Positions 8,828 through 18,861 are shown, counted from the stretch's first letter. The stretch: DNA of 64,000 nt from Rickettsia endosymbiont of Gonocerus acuteangulatus (GCF_964026435.1 NZ_OZ032147.1:1612001-1676000); one strand, 5' to 3'. A program made the numbers and translations. The notes: generated from the sequence alone by a model not told the origin.

Positions 8828-8856
8828 AAACTATCTTACCTTGCGGCATTTGTCAA
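8828..8856 (-). promoter_or_regulatory. Candidate sigma-70 promoter of cspA
   Basis: On the minus strand a perfect -35 box (TTGACA, 8851-8856) is followed 17 bp later by TAGTTT (8828-8833) as a -10. The spacing is ideal and the distance to the cspA start is about 105 nt. Confidence 0.45.
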
Positions 8857-9067
8857 TAACATGCAAAAGAAAGTATTACTTTCTGGGTCTAATTATATCA
8901 TATTATTACTATTTTGTCACTATTTTAGTTAATATATTACAGGCAAAATTTGATTTGCCTACATTAGACCTTTATTATTATGTAATTAATAAATAAAAGT
9001 TCTTGCTTTTTTTTCTTTTTTTTATTAATCTGTCCACTTAACAAAATACAGTATTGTATTTTTAATT

Positions 9068-9153
9068 GCCCGCGTGATGAAATGGTAGACATAACGGACT
9101 TAAAATCCGTGGAGCGTAAGCTCTTGCCGGTTCAAGTCCGGCCGCGGGTACCA
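9068..9153 (+). tRNA. tRNA-Leu (anticodon TAA)
   Basis: An 86-nt class II tRNA with encoded CCA. The acceptor stem is GCCCGCG / CGCGGGT, the anticodon loop is CTTAAAA with TAA reading UUA, there is a variable arm around GGAGCGTAAGCTC, and the T-loop is GGTTCAAGTCC. The interval 9154-9446 has no gene that I can support. Confidence 0.97.
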
Positions 9154-9446
9154 CATGTTAAAGCACATAGAAGACCTCCACTTTTAACTTGTAAACTTCC
9201 CACTAAATTCTTTATTTTATTTGCAAGTCTTTTTAGTTTCCTGTTTTATATCACTATTCATAAAATAATCTATAATTTCTGCTATTCTATTCAGCAGTAA
9301 ATCAAAAGTAAAAAAAATTATATTAATATCATTGCAAATACAATATAAATAGCTATAATAGCTTCAAGAATAGGAATTTAACGGATGCAATTTAAAGTTT
9401 AAATAATAACAGAAAAGAGTAAATATAATAATATAACTCAAAATGT

Positions 9447-9984
9447 ATGGATAATTTAATAAAGTTTCTAGAAGAAAAAGATTTTACAGAAGAAGCAATA
9501 AGTTTAAAAAATGGCGGTGATATTCTTAATCTTTCAAAAAAAAGACTTACAGATACAGATGTTAAAGAAATCTCTAAATTGCTAGCAAGCGATAATAATA
9601 TTATCCAGCTCGATTTGTTTGGTAATAACATAAGTACAAACGGAGCTATAGAGCTTGCGAAACTGCTTTAAGCTTAATAAAACTCTTATTGGTCTTGACC
9701 TTGGGAATAACGATATAGATAAAACAGGGGCAAACGAAATTGAGAAAGCATTAAAAGCAAATACAACTCTTATTTTTCTTAATTTGACATGGAATTCAGT
9801 AGAATCAGCAAAATATTTAGTTAGAAATGCCAATTTAACAAACGAGCAAGAATTAGTAAAAATGGCAAAAAAATTTAATGAAATAGACGAAGAAAAATTA
9901 TTAAAGAAATTAGATATAATAGTAAGAGGCAATATCCCCCGTAAGACTTGCCTGCGTGGATCATTTTCTCCTGTCATCCCGTGA
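9447..9984 (+). pseudogene. Leucine-rich repeat protein, frameshifted
   Basis: Two overlapping frames together read as one short protein of RNase-inhibitor-type leucine-rich repeats. Typical repeats are IIQLDLFGNNISTNGAIELA and LIGLDLGNNDIDKTGANEI. The frames separate near 9668, where one base is missing in CTGCTTTAAGCTT; restoring it gives LAKLLKLNKTLIGL. The last 20 or so residues are read from an RPE-like repeat (CHSR-type codons and a GTCATCCCG core), so the native C-terminus has been replaced or extended. The intact paralogue at 19336 has the same repeat type and N-terminal IEFLE-like start. Such proteins are typical of rickettsial accessory, possibly host-interacting, genes. Confidence 0.65.
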
Positions 9985-10132
9985 TTTATGAACTAGAGCC
10001 AGTTAAAAATACTAATAAAATTAGTATTTTAAACTATTTTTCTGGATGCCGTGGACAAGCAACTAGATAACCTCGAGAGTGCTTTTCAATCCACGCTGGG
10101 CAAGCCTTAAGCGGGAATGACATAGTAGCCAT
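9958..10132. repeat. RPE-like palindromic repeats and gap to 10510
   Basis: The stretch contains GTCATCCCG, a TACTAATaaaATTAGTA hairpin, TTTTTCTGGAT and GCGGGAATGACAT, the building blocks of rickettsial palindromic elements. Beyond it, 10133-10510 is very AT-rich and shows no gene. Confidence 0.5.
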
Positions 10133-10510
10133 ACAACAGCATTAATTTTTCCTTGCAATGACACTGATTTTTTAAAACTGTCTAGTATTATTATATCACA
10201 AATTTTAATTTTGTTCTACTTTTAATTTAAAAGGTACTTATTTTATATATTAATGATATATTAGTATTATTGATGGAATTAAAACTATTAAGGCAAAACA
10301 TAGACATCGTATAAAAGCTTATCTATTGATAAATTTAATTAATTTGTAGCCAATTATATAATTCCTAAACAACTCTATTAATTATTTAGAAAAGTTAATA
10401 TGAATTAAATTATTAATTTATTGTTGAATTTTATAAAATATAGCATAAAAATTAGCAATAAATTTAATAAGTACAAATATGTTCCCTATTGTATATGATG
10501 ACTATAAAAA

Positions 10511-11573
10511 ATGCAAGTAGAAGCTGTTAAAAAAGAAATAGATCGAGCTTGTCTCTTTGGATACACCTTCATTCTAGAAGATATTTTAAAAACTATACCT
10601 AATTTTTTAAACAGTAAATATTATGACCCTAGTTATTTACGCACTGCATATTTGGATAATAATAAACATATAATATCCATTTTACTGCAAGCAGGAGCGA
10701 GTCCAGATACTTCTTATATAGGTCTTAATCCACTTTTATATGACGCGTGCCTTGAAGGTAAAGAAGATATAGTAAATATATTTCTTAATGCCGGAGCAAA
10801 TCCTAATATTAGGAAGCAGAGCGGGGAATCTCCTTTAAGGATAGCAGCTCATAAAAATCATGTTAATATAGTTAAGTCTCTTCTCAAACATGGAGCTGAT
10901 CTAGAAGATAAAACGGAAAACTTACTTTCTGATCCTATTCCTATTGTAATTGAAGCAGTAATGAACGGGTATCATGATGTAGTTAAGCTATTGTTACAAT
11001 ATGGTACTAATTTAAATATAGAACTTATTAAGAAGTCTGCATTAATGTTCACTGATGCAGAATCAAAAAATTCTCTAGCATTAACAATAATATGTCGCGA
11101 TGAAAGTTTTACTAATATGTCAATTGATACTCCTAATAAACTTTTACCTAGTTTTTTAAAATGGAAAGCATCTATAAAACCTTATGATATTGAATTTAAA
11201 ACTAAACCTTTAAAGCTTCATTTAGTAGAAATTTATAATTTAAGTAAGTATTTAAAAACTCTTGAAGAATATAAAGATAGTAAGGAATTGAAAAATATAA
11301 ATAATATATTAGATTGTTTTCCAGAAATCGTAAAAGCATTAGATAATGATAGTAAACCAATATTTAGCCTTAAGAACCTCGCTATCTTAAAACTCAGTGA
11401 AATAGAGAATTTTCAGATTTATCTACTTTACCTCTCCTTTCTAACAAAAAATTTGCTGAAAAAGTTAAAGAAAAAGAAATATTCGAGCATTTAGAAAACA
11501 ATTGCCCATACTTATCAGATCATTTAGAAAAGCTTATAGGTAAAATAAATGAACATAGTACTTGGTGTAGATA
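10511..11573 (+). pseudogene. Ankyrin repeat protein, frameshifted near 3' end
   Basis: The frame from ATG 10511 gives at least four ankyrin repeats in its first 180 residues; clear examples are LLYDACLEGKEDIVNIFLNA and SPLRIAAHKNHVNIVKSLLK. A helical region without repeats follows. At about 11413 the frame shifts. The main frame stops at 11494, while the +1 frame continues with sensible coding (SDLSTLPLLSNKKFAEKVKE) to a stop at 11573. A single indel in TTTTCAGATT explains it. Ankyrin proteins often act on host proteins; no secretion signal is visible here. Confidence 0.7.
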
Positions 11574-12715
11574 ATTTAGAATTTTAACAACCTACGATTA
11601 AATTATTGCTTTTTTATATAATATAATTTATATATTTCTTAACTCTTTAAATTATTATTAATATGAAACAATTAGAGGATCTTTCTTGGTCATCATATAG
11701 TTAGTGGGAAAGATGGCAAATTCTTAAAGCTCATTGCGTCAGAGTTTCTGATGAAGAGTCTTTTAATAATAATCTCCTTCATATAGCCGCAAAAAGTGGT
11801 GATCTAGCACTTCTCAAGAAAATATTATTAAATAGCGAAGAGAACATAGATATAAATAAGCAAGATGAAAAGGGTTGGACAGCACTACATATAGCAGCTT
11901 ATTTAGGAAATCTTGAAATGACGAAATTTTTAGTAGAGGAAGAAGGAGCTGATATTAGTGCAAAAAATGATAATAATCATACGGCAATGGATTTGAGTTT
12001 CAAATGTATTAATCAAGAAATTGCAGAATATTTGATAACGCAAGGAGCAGAGATACCGCCTAAACCAGTCGGTATTATTGAAGTTCCTAGCTTACATAGT
12101 GTTAGAGCAGGATCAATGTTTAACCATGATATAAAAACAGATCTTGCATTAGTACAAAGCTTAAATAATTTCAGAACTAGGATAAAACTTTATAAAAAAT
12201 TGATTAACACTAAACTGGAACAACTATTTCAAGGAAATAATTTTAATAACGATTTAATAAATGAAGGTATAACGCCTAATCACATTATAGTTTTTGCTAA
12301 TAAAAAAATACAAACATTGCCAAGAGATTTTAAAGAAACTCCAGAACTTTTTGCAAAGCATATTAACGATCTTTACTCTTTACAGGAATTTTTAGAGATT
12401 AATTCATATTTTAGAGATGATGAATTGAAGACTAATTTAGAAGAAGCATTAAATAATTACACAGGAATAAGAAACTTTAAAGATGCAGGACTAGGGTGTA
12501 ATCTAAAGTTAAAAACTTTATGTATGCTTTCACTCATAAAAGATGCAACCTATGAAGATATTAGTTTTTTACCTCAAACTTTAAAGACAGAACTTACTAA
12601 AAAATATTTACCTGAAATAATCTATCCCACAAAAACACTTAAAGATATTTCTTGGTCTCAATATAGCTGGAGCGAAATAGCAAAAATCTTATTATGTTCT
12701 TCTAAGACTTTATTA

Positions 12716-13243
12716 AATCTCTTTTGGGTATATTCCCCGCCGCTTGCGGCGTAATATGGCGGAATGAGCAAATATATACATAAAAGTCATAATGTTACGG
12801 TACTGCTGTATCACATGGTATTTCCAGCAAAATATCGCCGAGCAGTGTTTGACGTATCAGTTGATCAAGTATTACGAGAAATATGTTTAGAGATAGAAAA
12901 GAGATATCAAATAAAATTTTTAGAAATAGGGGTTGATGAAGATCATGTCCATTTTTTGGTACAATCTGTACCAACCTATAGCGTAACAAAAATAGTAACA
13001 ACAATTAAAAGTGTTACAGCTCGTCAAATATTTAGACAGTGTCCACAGGTAAAGAAACAATTATGGGGTGGAGAATTTTGGACTGATGGATATTTTACGA
13101 GTACGGTAGGTAAGCATGGAAATGAGAATATGATAGGAAAATACGTAAAAAACCAAGGCAAGGAATATCAGAAACTGCATGAGGATCATCAGCTAGCTTT
13201 CTTCTAAAATACCCCGCTGCTTGCGGCGGGGATTACTTTTATT
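12716..13243 (+). mobile_element. IS200 element, copy 1
   Basis: A 528-bp element without terminal inverted repeats. It carries subterminal hairpins at both ends (CCCCGCCGCTTGCGGCG at the left, CCCCGCTGCTTGCGGCGGGG at the right) of the kind bound by TnpA of IS200/IS605. No target duplication is seen, as expected. Ends were set by comparing three copies in different flanks. Confidence 0.9.
12764..13207 (+). CDS. tnpA: IS200 transposase TnpA (Y1 HUH)
   Basis: A 147-residue Y1 transposase identical to those at 14573 and 54452. The HUH metal-binding motif is DHVHFL near residue 62, and the catalytic Tyr is expected in ENMIGKYVKNQG near residue 128. It moves the element as single-stranded circles by peel-and-paste. 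No TnpB partner is present, so this belongs to the IS200 subgroup. The three identical copies suggest recent spread. Confidence 0.95.
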   Translation: MSKYIHKSHNVTVLLYHMVFPAKYRRAVFDVSVDQVLREICLEIEKRYQIKFLEIGVDEDHVHFLVQSVPTYSVTKIVTTIKSVTARQIFRQCPQVKKQLWGGEFWTDGYFTSTVGKHGNENMIGKYVKNQGKEYQKLHEDHQLAFF

Positions 13244-13358
13244 GAGAATTTAAACCTTTTATATATAGGATTACTCAGCGGTGATTTAAACCTTATTAAA
13301 AAGATTTTAGAAGTTGAGAATATTGATGTTAATGCATCTGTGCATCAAGGAAAAAAGC

Positions 13359-14424
13359 TGAAAATGCAAGGACTAAGTAGAACAAAACCTATAAATTTTC
13401 TGCCCAAATTTCATTGGGGGTTTTATAACCAAAAATCTTTCTTGGCATGTTATTTAAAATCTCAGCAACATTGTCAAGACCTCTTTGTGTAACGGTAGTA
13501 ATATCTGTATTTTTAGGTAAAATTCTATGAATCATAGAATTCATTTTTTCCACTAATGCTTTTTGTCTAGGGCGGTATGGATCACAAAAGAAAGTTTGAA
13601 ACCCAGATAGTCTATAGGCAACATGCCCCACAAACTCTTTGCCATTATCCATAGTAATAGTCTTTCTCACACTATTTGGAAGAGTTTTTATCTTTCTTAA
13701 AAAACCATTGGTAACTGTTGTAGCTCTCTTGGAGTTATTCAGCACTAAAATAATCTTTTGACTCTTTTTATTCACCAGTGCACCAATATTCATACTTTGA
13801 TTACCTTTATGAAATGTAAGATCTGCCTCAAAATTCCCTACTTCTACCTTTTTCGTAGCTATTGCATTACGCTGATGTATTGAGATCCTTTCTGGTATAA
13901 TGATCCTTTGACGCCTCTTCCCTCTTTCTTGCCTTTTATATCTTTTAGAAGGTAAATAGCTATATAACTTTAATTTAGCTGCTACTGCAGAAGTGTAAAC
14001 AAATCTATATATACTTTCTGTACTGATACACAAAGCTGTATTTTTGTCTAGTTTTAACTTTCCGGCTATAGCATCCGGCGACCATTTCTTGCGAATCATA
14101 GCATTTTTAATATAATCTAACAACATAGGGTTCTTTTCTATTTTTAATAACTCTTGCTGATACATCCTGTTTTCATATTTTTCCTGAGCAACACAAGGCA
14201 TATACTTATCTTTTACCTTATTTCTTTTTAGCTCCATACTAATAGCGCTTTTAGACCTCGTAAGATGTTGTGCTATCTTATTAATACTGACTCCTAGGTC
14301 ATACATTCTTTTTATCTCATATCTCTCTTCTCGAGATAAGTGTCTATATTTTCTGTTCATCATTACCTATTTAAAATCTTATTATTTTAAATAGGTTCTG
14401 TTCTACTTACTTATAGTATTTTCA
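13359..14424 (-). mobile_element. IS30 element, copy 2 (complete)
   Basis: A 1066-bp element with ends TGAAAATGCAAGGACTAAGT and the complement of TGAAAATACTATAAGTAAGT, flanked by the 4-bp duplication AAGC (13355-13358 and 14425-14428). It lies inside the ankyrin gene. Confidence 0.93.
13389..14363 (-). CDS. IS30 family transposase (intact)
   Basis: A full-length 324-residue transposase. The N-terminal helix-turn-helix typical of IS30 (YRHLSREERYEIKRMYDLG, then INKIAQHLTRSKSAIS) precedes a DDE integrase core: Asp in GNFEADLTFHKG, Asp in TITMDNGKEFVGH, and Glu in RQKALVEKMNSMIHR. The C-terminus is MPRKIFGYKTPNEIW. It is likely active. Complete copies here and at 52134 differ by scattered substitutions. 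Confidence 0.95.
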   Translation of the reverse strand: MMNRKYRHLSREERYEIKRMYDLGVSINKIAQHLTRSKSAISMELKRNKVKDKYMPCVAQEKYENRMYQQELLKIEKNPMLLDYIKNAMIRKKWSPDAIAGKLKLDKNTALCISTESIYRFVYTSAVAAKLKLYSYLPSKRYKRQERGKRRQRIIIPERISIHQRNAIATKKVEVGNFEADLTFHKGNQSMNIGALVNKKSQKIILVLNNSKRATTVTNGFLRKIKTLPNSVRKTITMDNGKEFVGHVAYRLSGFQTFFCDPYRPRQKALVEKMNSMIHRILPKNTDITTVTQRGLDNVAEILNNMPRKIFGYKTPNEIWAENL

Positions 14425-14536
14425 AAGCACTTCATATAGCTTGTTTAGATCAAAATTTAGAATTAGTAAAATTTTTAGTAAATCAAGGTGCTGATATAAA
14501 TATACCAATTCCAAAAATAGAGGATGATAGTGTTCT

Positions 14537-15065
14537 AATAAAAGTAATCCCCGCCGCAAGCAGCGGGGTATTTTAGAAGAAAGCTAGCTGATGATCCTCA
14601 TGCAGTTTCTGATATTCCTTGCCTTGGTTTTTTACGTATTTTCCTATCATATTCTCATTTCCATGCTTACCTACCGTACTCGTAAAATATCCATCAGTCC
14701 AAAATTCTCCACCCCATAATTGTTTCTTTACCTGTGGACACTGTCTAAATATTTGACGAGCTGTAACACTTTTAATTGTTGTTACTATTTTTGTTACGCT
14801 ATAGGTTGGTACAGATTGTACCAAAAAATGGACATGATCTTCATCAACCCCTATTTCTAAAAATTTTATTTGATATCTCTTTTCTATCTCTAAACATATT
14901 TCTCGTAATACTTGATCAACTGATACGTCAAACACTGCTCGGCGATATTTTGCTGGAAATACCATGTGATACAGCAGTACCGTAACATTATGACTTTTAT
15001 GTATATATTTGCTCATTCCGCCATATTACGCCGCAAGCGGCGGGGAATATACCCAAAAGAGATTT
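14537..15065 (-). mobile_element. IS200 element, copy 2
   Basis: Same 528-bp element as copy 1 in opposite orientation, also inside the ankyrin gene about 1.3 kb downstream. Hairpins are at both ends, and removing the element restores the host reading frame exactly. Confidence 0.9.
14573..15016 (-). CDS. tnpA: IS200 transposase TnpA
   Basis: A 147-residue Y1 transposase, identical in sequence to the copy at 12764, with the HUH motif DHVHFL and the C-terminal Tyr helix intact. It starts with ATG beside the left-end hairpin and probably works on all three IS200 copies in the window. Confidence 0.95.
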   Translation of the reverse strand: MSKYIHKSHNVTVLLYHMVFPAKYRRAVFDVSVDQVLREICLEIEKRYQIKFLEIGVDEDHVHFLVQSVPTYSVTKIVTTIKSVTARQIFRQCPQVKKQLWGGEFWTDGYFTSTVGKHGNENMIGKYVKNQGKEYQKLHEDHQLAFF

Positions 15066-15286
15066 AATAAAGATGATAATACTTTAAGCCTCTTTACTGT
15101 AACATCAGGCATCAAAACTATTATAGAATTGAGTGTTAGTAAACTTGATTTGGATATGACCAAATATTTTCTTGAACTCAGCATGAAATTACCTCAAGTA
15201 AATACAGTAATATTAAAAGATTCAGAAACCACACAAACTGGAAAAGATTTCTTTGAAAAATTAATTGAATATTATCAAAATAAATG

Positions 15287-15411
15287 CAAAACTTACACTA
15301 TGTTTGATATAATGCCCATGAATTAAGGGATATTATGAAGTGCTTCACTATAAAACATTGCTGTGTAATAAGAGTTTTTAGCATATTTGCTATAACATAG
15401 CGTAAGTTTTG
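15287..15411 (-). mobile_element. 125-bp MITE, copy 2
   Basis: Same element as at 3077, inverted, with one substitution in its left terminal repeat. It is flanked by a clean 4-bp duplication AATG and interrupts the last part of the ankyrin gene. Confidence 0.88.
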
Positions 15412-15607
15412 AATGTTTAGAAGATTCAAAATACCAAACTGTTTTAGATCAAATTAAAAAGAGACAAACAGAGGTTCTTAATGACAATGTTCCAATTGAA
15501 AAGTTAGTAGAAAGCTTATTAAATATGGATTCAACTAGTCCTGATGAGCAAGAAATTTTAGGCGATCATCCAATAGGAACAGAAAGTAATTGATAAGAGG
15601 GTTATTT

Positions 15608-15835
15608 ATGAAAACATTGTGGAACTTTTCTTGATCTCAATATAGCTGGGAAGAAGTAAGAGAAATTATTAAAGGGTATTTTGTAATATATTCAGAATCT
15701 GTTGATTTAACCGATAATGGTATAAAGCCGGCTCCTTTAAGTAGTAATATTATTCATATAATTGCTAAAAGTAATAACTTAGAGCTTGCTAAAAAAGTTA
15801 TAGGTGACAGTAAAAATATTTCAGATTTAGTATAA
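15608..15835 (+). pseudogene. Ankyrin-family gene remnant
   Basis: A short frame starting MKTLWNFS. It carries the motif SQYSWEEVREIIKGY, which matches the N-terminal motif of the neighbouring ankyrin gene and an internal stretch before 12715 (SWSQYSWSEIAKIL). Codon 9 is TGA where the motif has Trp (TGG), so translation would stop there. The C-terminal part (NIIHIIAKSNNLELAKKVI) is one ankyrin-like repeat, then TAA. It is probably a decayed duplicate of the gene upstream. Confidence 0.55.
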
Positions 15836-15845
15836 TAGTAAAATT

Positions 15846-16065
15846 ATGTTTAAAAAATATTTCTCAAGTTTATTTATTCTTCTAATTTTATCAGCTGCAA
15901 TGTATGGCACTGAAGGAAATTTAAAATTAAAAGAACTGTTGGACGTAATGCCGCAAATAGCAAATGCTACCTCCTCTTCTTCTGCTCATCCTGAAATTTG
16001 CAGTTCGAAAGTAACTATTAACGGCGTTAATTATGAAGTCAGATATTTTAGTTTTGAAGATACTA
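15846..16065 (+). pseudogene. Exported hypothetical protein, cut by IS630
   Basis: ATG 15846 begins a typical signal peptide (MFKKYFSSLFILLILSAAMY), followed by about 55 residues with no recognised domain (ICSSKVTINGVNYEVRYF). The frame enters the IS630 type-B element at the TA target (16064-16065), so the C-terminus is lost. The signal peptide indicates export across the inner membrane. Confidence 0.5.
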
Positions 16066-16808
16066 TAGCTTAATGCGATAAGGTAGTGACTTATAGTATG
16101 AGTTGGATTATACTAAATGAAAAACTTATGGCAAAGGCATATTCATACGATTTAAGAATACGAGTAATAAAAAGTTTAACAGATGGTAAAACAATAAAAG
16201 AGACTTCAGAGATATACTCTATTAGTAGGAAGACTATAATAGAGTGGAAAAAATTAAAGAAACAAACTGGGGATGTCAAAGCAAAAAGTGGTTATCATAC
16301 AGGATATCGTAGAATAATAAGAGACATAGAGGGATTTAAAAAATTTATAGAATTAAATTTTGATAAAACCACCATGGAGCTAGCTAATAACTGGAGTCAA
16401 AAAGTATCTGCAAGTACGATATCAAGATTGCTTAATAAATTAGGTTATAGTTATAAAAAAAACTTTTCTTCATCCCAAAAGGGATATTGGTCTAAGGAAT
16501 GAGTTTATATTGAAACTAAAAACTATAGATAAACAAGATTTAGTATTTATCGATGAGTCTGGGATAGAAGATAATAGCTGTAGAGAACACGGGTGGAACA
16601 TTATCGGTCAAAGATGTTATGGTGAAAAGGTCTATCAACATAAATCACGGATTAGTATGATTGCTGGGCTGTGTGTCAAAGATATTATTGCCCCAATAAT
16701 ATTTGATGGGACATGTAATAAGGACATTTTTGAAACTTATGTACAAGAGATATTGATCAAGGAATTAAAGGCTGGTCAGATAGTAGTAATGGATAATATT
16801 AATTTTCA
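16066..16808 (+). mobile_element. IS630 type B, right-truncated
   Basis: Starts with the type-B end TAGCTTAATGCGATAAGG next to a TA target. The transposase (from ATG 16128) carries a run of eight A at the YSYKK codons and then continues one frame over (16510 onward: VFIDESGIEDNSCREHGW, VVMDNINF). It is cut at 16808 by an IS4/IS701-like element, so the terminal Glu region is missing. The same A8 is present in the copy at 28737-30812. Confidence 0.85.
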
Positions 16809-17920
16809 CAAAACTTACGCTATGTTTGGTTCTAAATATCGTAAAGATGGAGAACGCAGCTGTTGTTGCATATAGTCATCTAAAAGCCCTAACTTTATTT
16901 GGTAAACCGTTTTACCGATTGTATTTGCAGTCCTTTTGAGAAATGCCCAAACTAAAAATGCACAACTAATATGATTACGTTGAATATGCTGTTTCCTGCA
17001 TTGACAACGTTCTATCCCAGTAAGTTGCTTAATTTCTCTGTGCATGCTCTCAATTACCCATCGAAAGCCACACTCATCTTGTGCAGCTTTAGAAGATTTG
17101 TGAGTTTTGTTATTGGTAACAACATACTCAACTCTGTTGGTAGAAACAGTAAATTTAAACAAATTAACATGCTTATTTTTAGCAAAGCCTTTTATATGAA
17201 TCTCTACTCCATGCCTGATCTCTTCATCTGAAAATGTCAACTCTTTTACAGCTTTATAAGGTTTAGAATCGTGTGTTTTACTAACGTTTCTATTGGCTTT
17301 AATAGGGGCATAATAATATTTCCCCAGAGAGTCAACATGTTGCATAATTTTGTGTGTAGAATACCATGTGTCAAAAAGTACTGTTTGAAAAGGAATCTTC
17401 TTGCTATAAACAGCATTATTTAACATGTTTAATAGGTGTTCTAGTTTTGTTGCTCCATCATGATCAGGTGCAAAAATTCGATAATCTATTACCCAAAACT
17501 TATTAATATCAGGGTTATAATATACCAGACTCACTACTCCTATACCTTTAGTAACTCTACCTGTAGCTCCACTGTACTGCGATCTTGCAATTTTTATTTG
17601 CTTCGTATTCCTTTTATTTAAAACCGTATCATCAAATATTGTATATCCATTAGATGAAAAAATAACATCATTCTTGATGTGTTCCCATAACAAAGAAGGT
17701 GTATATTTTTCATTCCTTAAAAATCTATTAATAACACATCATGACTACATTTCTTTGCATGTTCAGCGTAGTAGGTTAAACTATAATTCTTTTGGCTAAC
17801 TATTAAAAATTGACAATAATCTGTCCTATTAATTGGTATTGCTTGCAACTTTATCCTCTTTGACATGTTTAATTATTTTTACAATAATTTATCACTTTTT
17901 TACTCATAGCGTAAGTTTTG
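16809..17920 (-). mobile_element. IS4/IS701-like element, copy 3 (transposase frameshifted)
   Basis: A full-length copy (1112 bp) with both terminal repeats. A 2-bp insertion near 17735 (ataacacatcatg instead of ataacatcatg) splits the transposase, which would run 17866 to 16815. Left flank is IS630-B and right flank is an IS21 istA fragment, with no duplication; another rearrangement junction. Confidence 0.9.
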
Positions 17921-18223
17921 TATACTATCCGGATATTCTCCAGGATGATGATCCTGTAGATATTCTAATAATGTTAATGATGTTAAATGTGGTATTTGTT
18001 CTAATAAAGGCACTATAATTGGTTCCCACACTTTGTCTAAAGGATCATTAATACGTTTAGAAACTTTTTTATATTGTTTTTGTGGTAGCCCTCTTCTTTC
18101 TATATTTCTAGCAGTACGTTCTGAAAATCCTGCTTTAGCTGATGCAATAACTTGGTTTAAACCTGCTTTTCTTAATGTCATATATACCTTTACTTGTTGG
18201 TGTGTTATTCTTTTCCCAGACAT
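17921..18223 (-). pseudogene. istA: IS21-like IstA, N-terminal fragment
   Basis: The first 100 or so residues of an IstA-like transposase (MSGKRITHQQVKVYMTLRKA, then a resolvase-type helix-turn-helix GFSERTARNIERRG). It is cut at 17921 by the IS4/IS701-like element. It differs from the complete IstA at 39323, so a second IS21 type once lived here. The sequence from 18224 to about 18310, including a cggcaa-containing end region, is probably the outer end of that IS. Confidence 0.7.
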
Positions 18224-18319
18224 CTTTGCAACTAATTAATTTGTTTAGATGTCTATTTTATTATCGGCAAAGAAAACTGTCACCCCTCGGCAATAATATC
18301 TGTCATTGCATACAGGGCC

Positions 18320-18440
18320 ATATTATTAGTATTTTTTATTTTTTTCTGGATTGCCACGCTCATTTAATTCGCTCGCAATGACATAAACAAGCCATGCAAC
18401 AACTCCCGAATCTCCTCACAATGACAATATCTTAACACAA
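18320..18440. repeat. RPE-like repeat upstream of tRNA-Ala
   Basis: Contains TTTTTTCTGGATTGCCACG and CGCTCGCAATGACAT, the same consensus blocks as the palindromic repeats near 56978-57081. No gene is present between 18311 and the tRNA. Confidence 0.4.
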
Positions 18441-18500
18441 CACATAAAAAACTTATAGATTTAATATCATTATTAGAGTATAAACAATTATCTTTTTATT

Positions 18501-18576
<76 letters not shown>

Positions 18577-18584
18577 GTTACTTT

Positions 18585-18604
18585 AAGGCTTTTCAGCCTT
18601 TCTT
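18585..18604 (+). terminator. Terminator of tRNA-Ala
   Basis: Stem AAGGCT / AGCCTT with a 4-base loop, followed by TCTT, 8 bp beyond the tRNA 3' end. Confidence 0.55.
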
Positions 18605-18694
18605 AAATCTTCTAAAAAAATATATGTTTCTTATAGGTTCCAAAATACTTAATTTTAATATTGAGACAGTATAAAAAAATAATCAACTCATAAG

Positions 18695-18810
18695 CTATTC
18701 TTTTCCATAATCGGCTTTGTTATTATCAACCGGCTTAAATCCTTTCTTTTAACAGCTTCTATTAAGTCATATTTAGTAGCGTTACCTTTACCAGTGATAT
18801 GTTTCTTAAT
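18695..18810 (-). pseudogene. Phage RuvC-like resolvase remnant
   Basis: On the minus strand the stretch reads HITGKGNATKYDLIEAVKR, followed after a one-base frameshift by GFKPVDNNKADYGKE and a stop. This resembles the late conserved region of RuvC-like Holliday junction resolvases carried by phages, in which KGNA-K and D-N-ADA residues lie near the active site. Only about 37 codons survive. Confidence 0.4.
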
Positions 18811-18861
18811 AGTACTAACTTACTATTAACTAAAAGCCAATAATCCATTTTAATTTCGTTC

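Larger units (their letters stand above)
11663..15592 (+). pseudogene. Ankyrin repeat protein gene broken by four insertions
   Basis: One gene can be read from ATG 11663 to TAA 15592 once four insertions are removed: IS200 (12716-13243), IS30 (13359-14424), IS200 (14537-15065) and the 125-bp MITE (15287-15411). Across both IS200 junctions the frame is restored exactly, giving SSKTLLENLNLLYIGLL and DDSVLNKDDNTLSLF. Across the MITE, after removing one AATG duplicate, it reads YYQNKCLEDSKYQ. Ankyrin repeats occur at the start (NLLHIAAKSGDLALLKKILL, TALHIAAYLGNLEMTKFL) and again after IS200 and IS30 (ALHIACLDQNLELVKFLV). Further lesions are an in-frame TAG at codon 14 and a one-base frameshift at the IS30 site. 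The gene is certainly inactive. Confidence 0.85.

Noticed and set aside
9082-9300. 72-residue frame over tRNA-Leu
   Set aside because: It overlaps the tRNA on the same strand and its codons in that part are tRNA sequence; no coding evidence.
12795-13004. 69-residue hydrophobic frame opposite each IS200 transposase
   Set aside because: Identical in all three copies only because the IS is identical; it overlaps the HUH region on the other strand and has no start signal.
12764-13207. IS200 as part of a TnpB/OMEGA RNA-guided system
   Set aside because: No tnpB-like frame lies next to any of the three copies, so only the transposase is supported.
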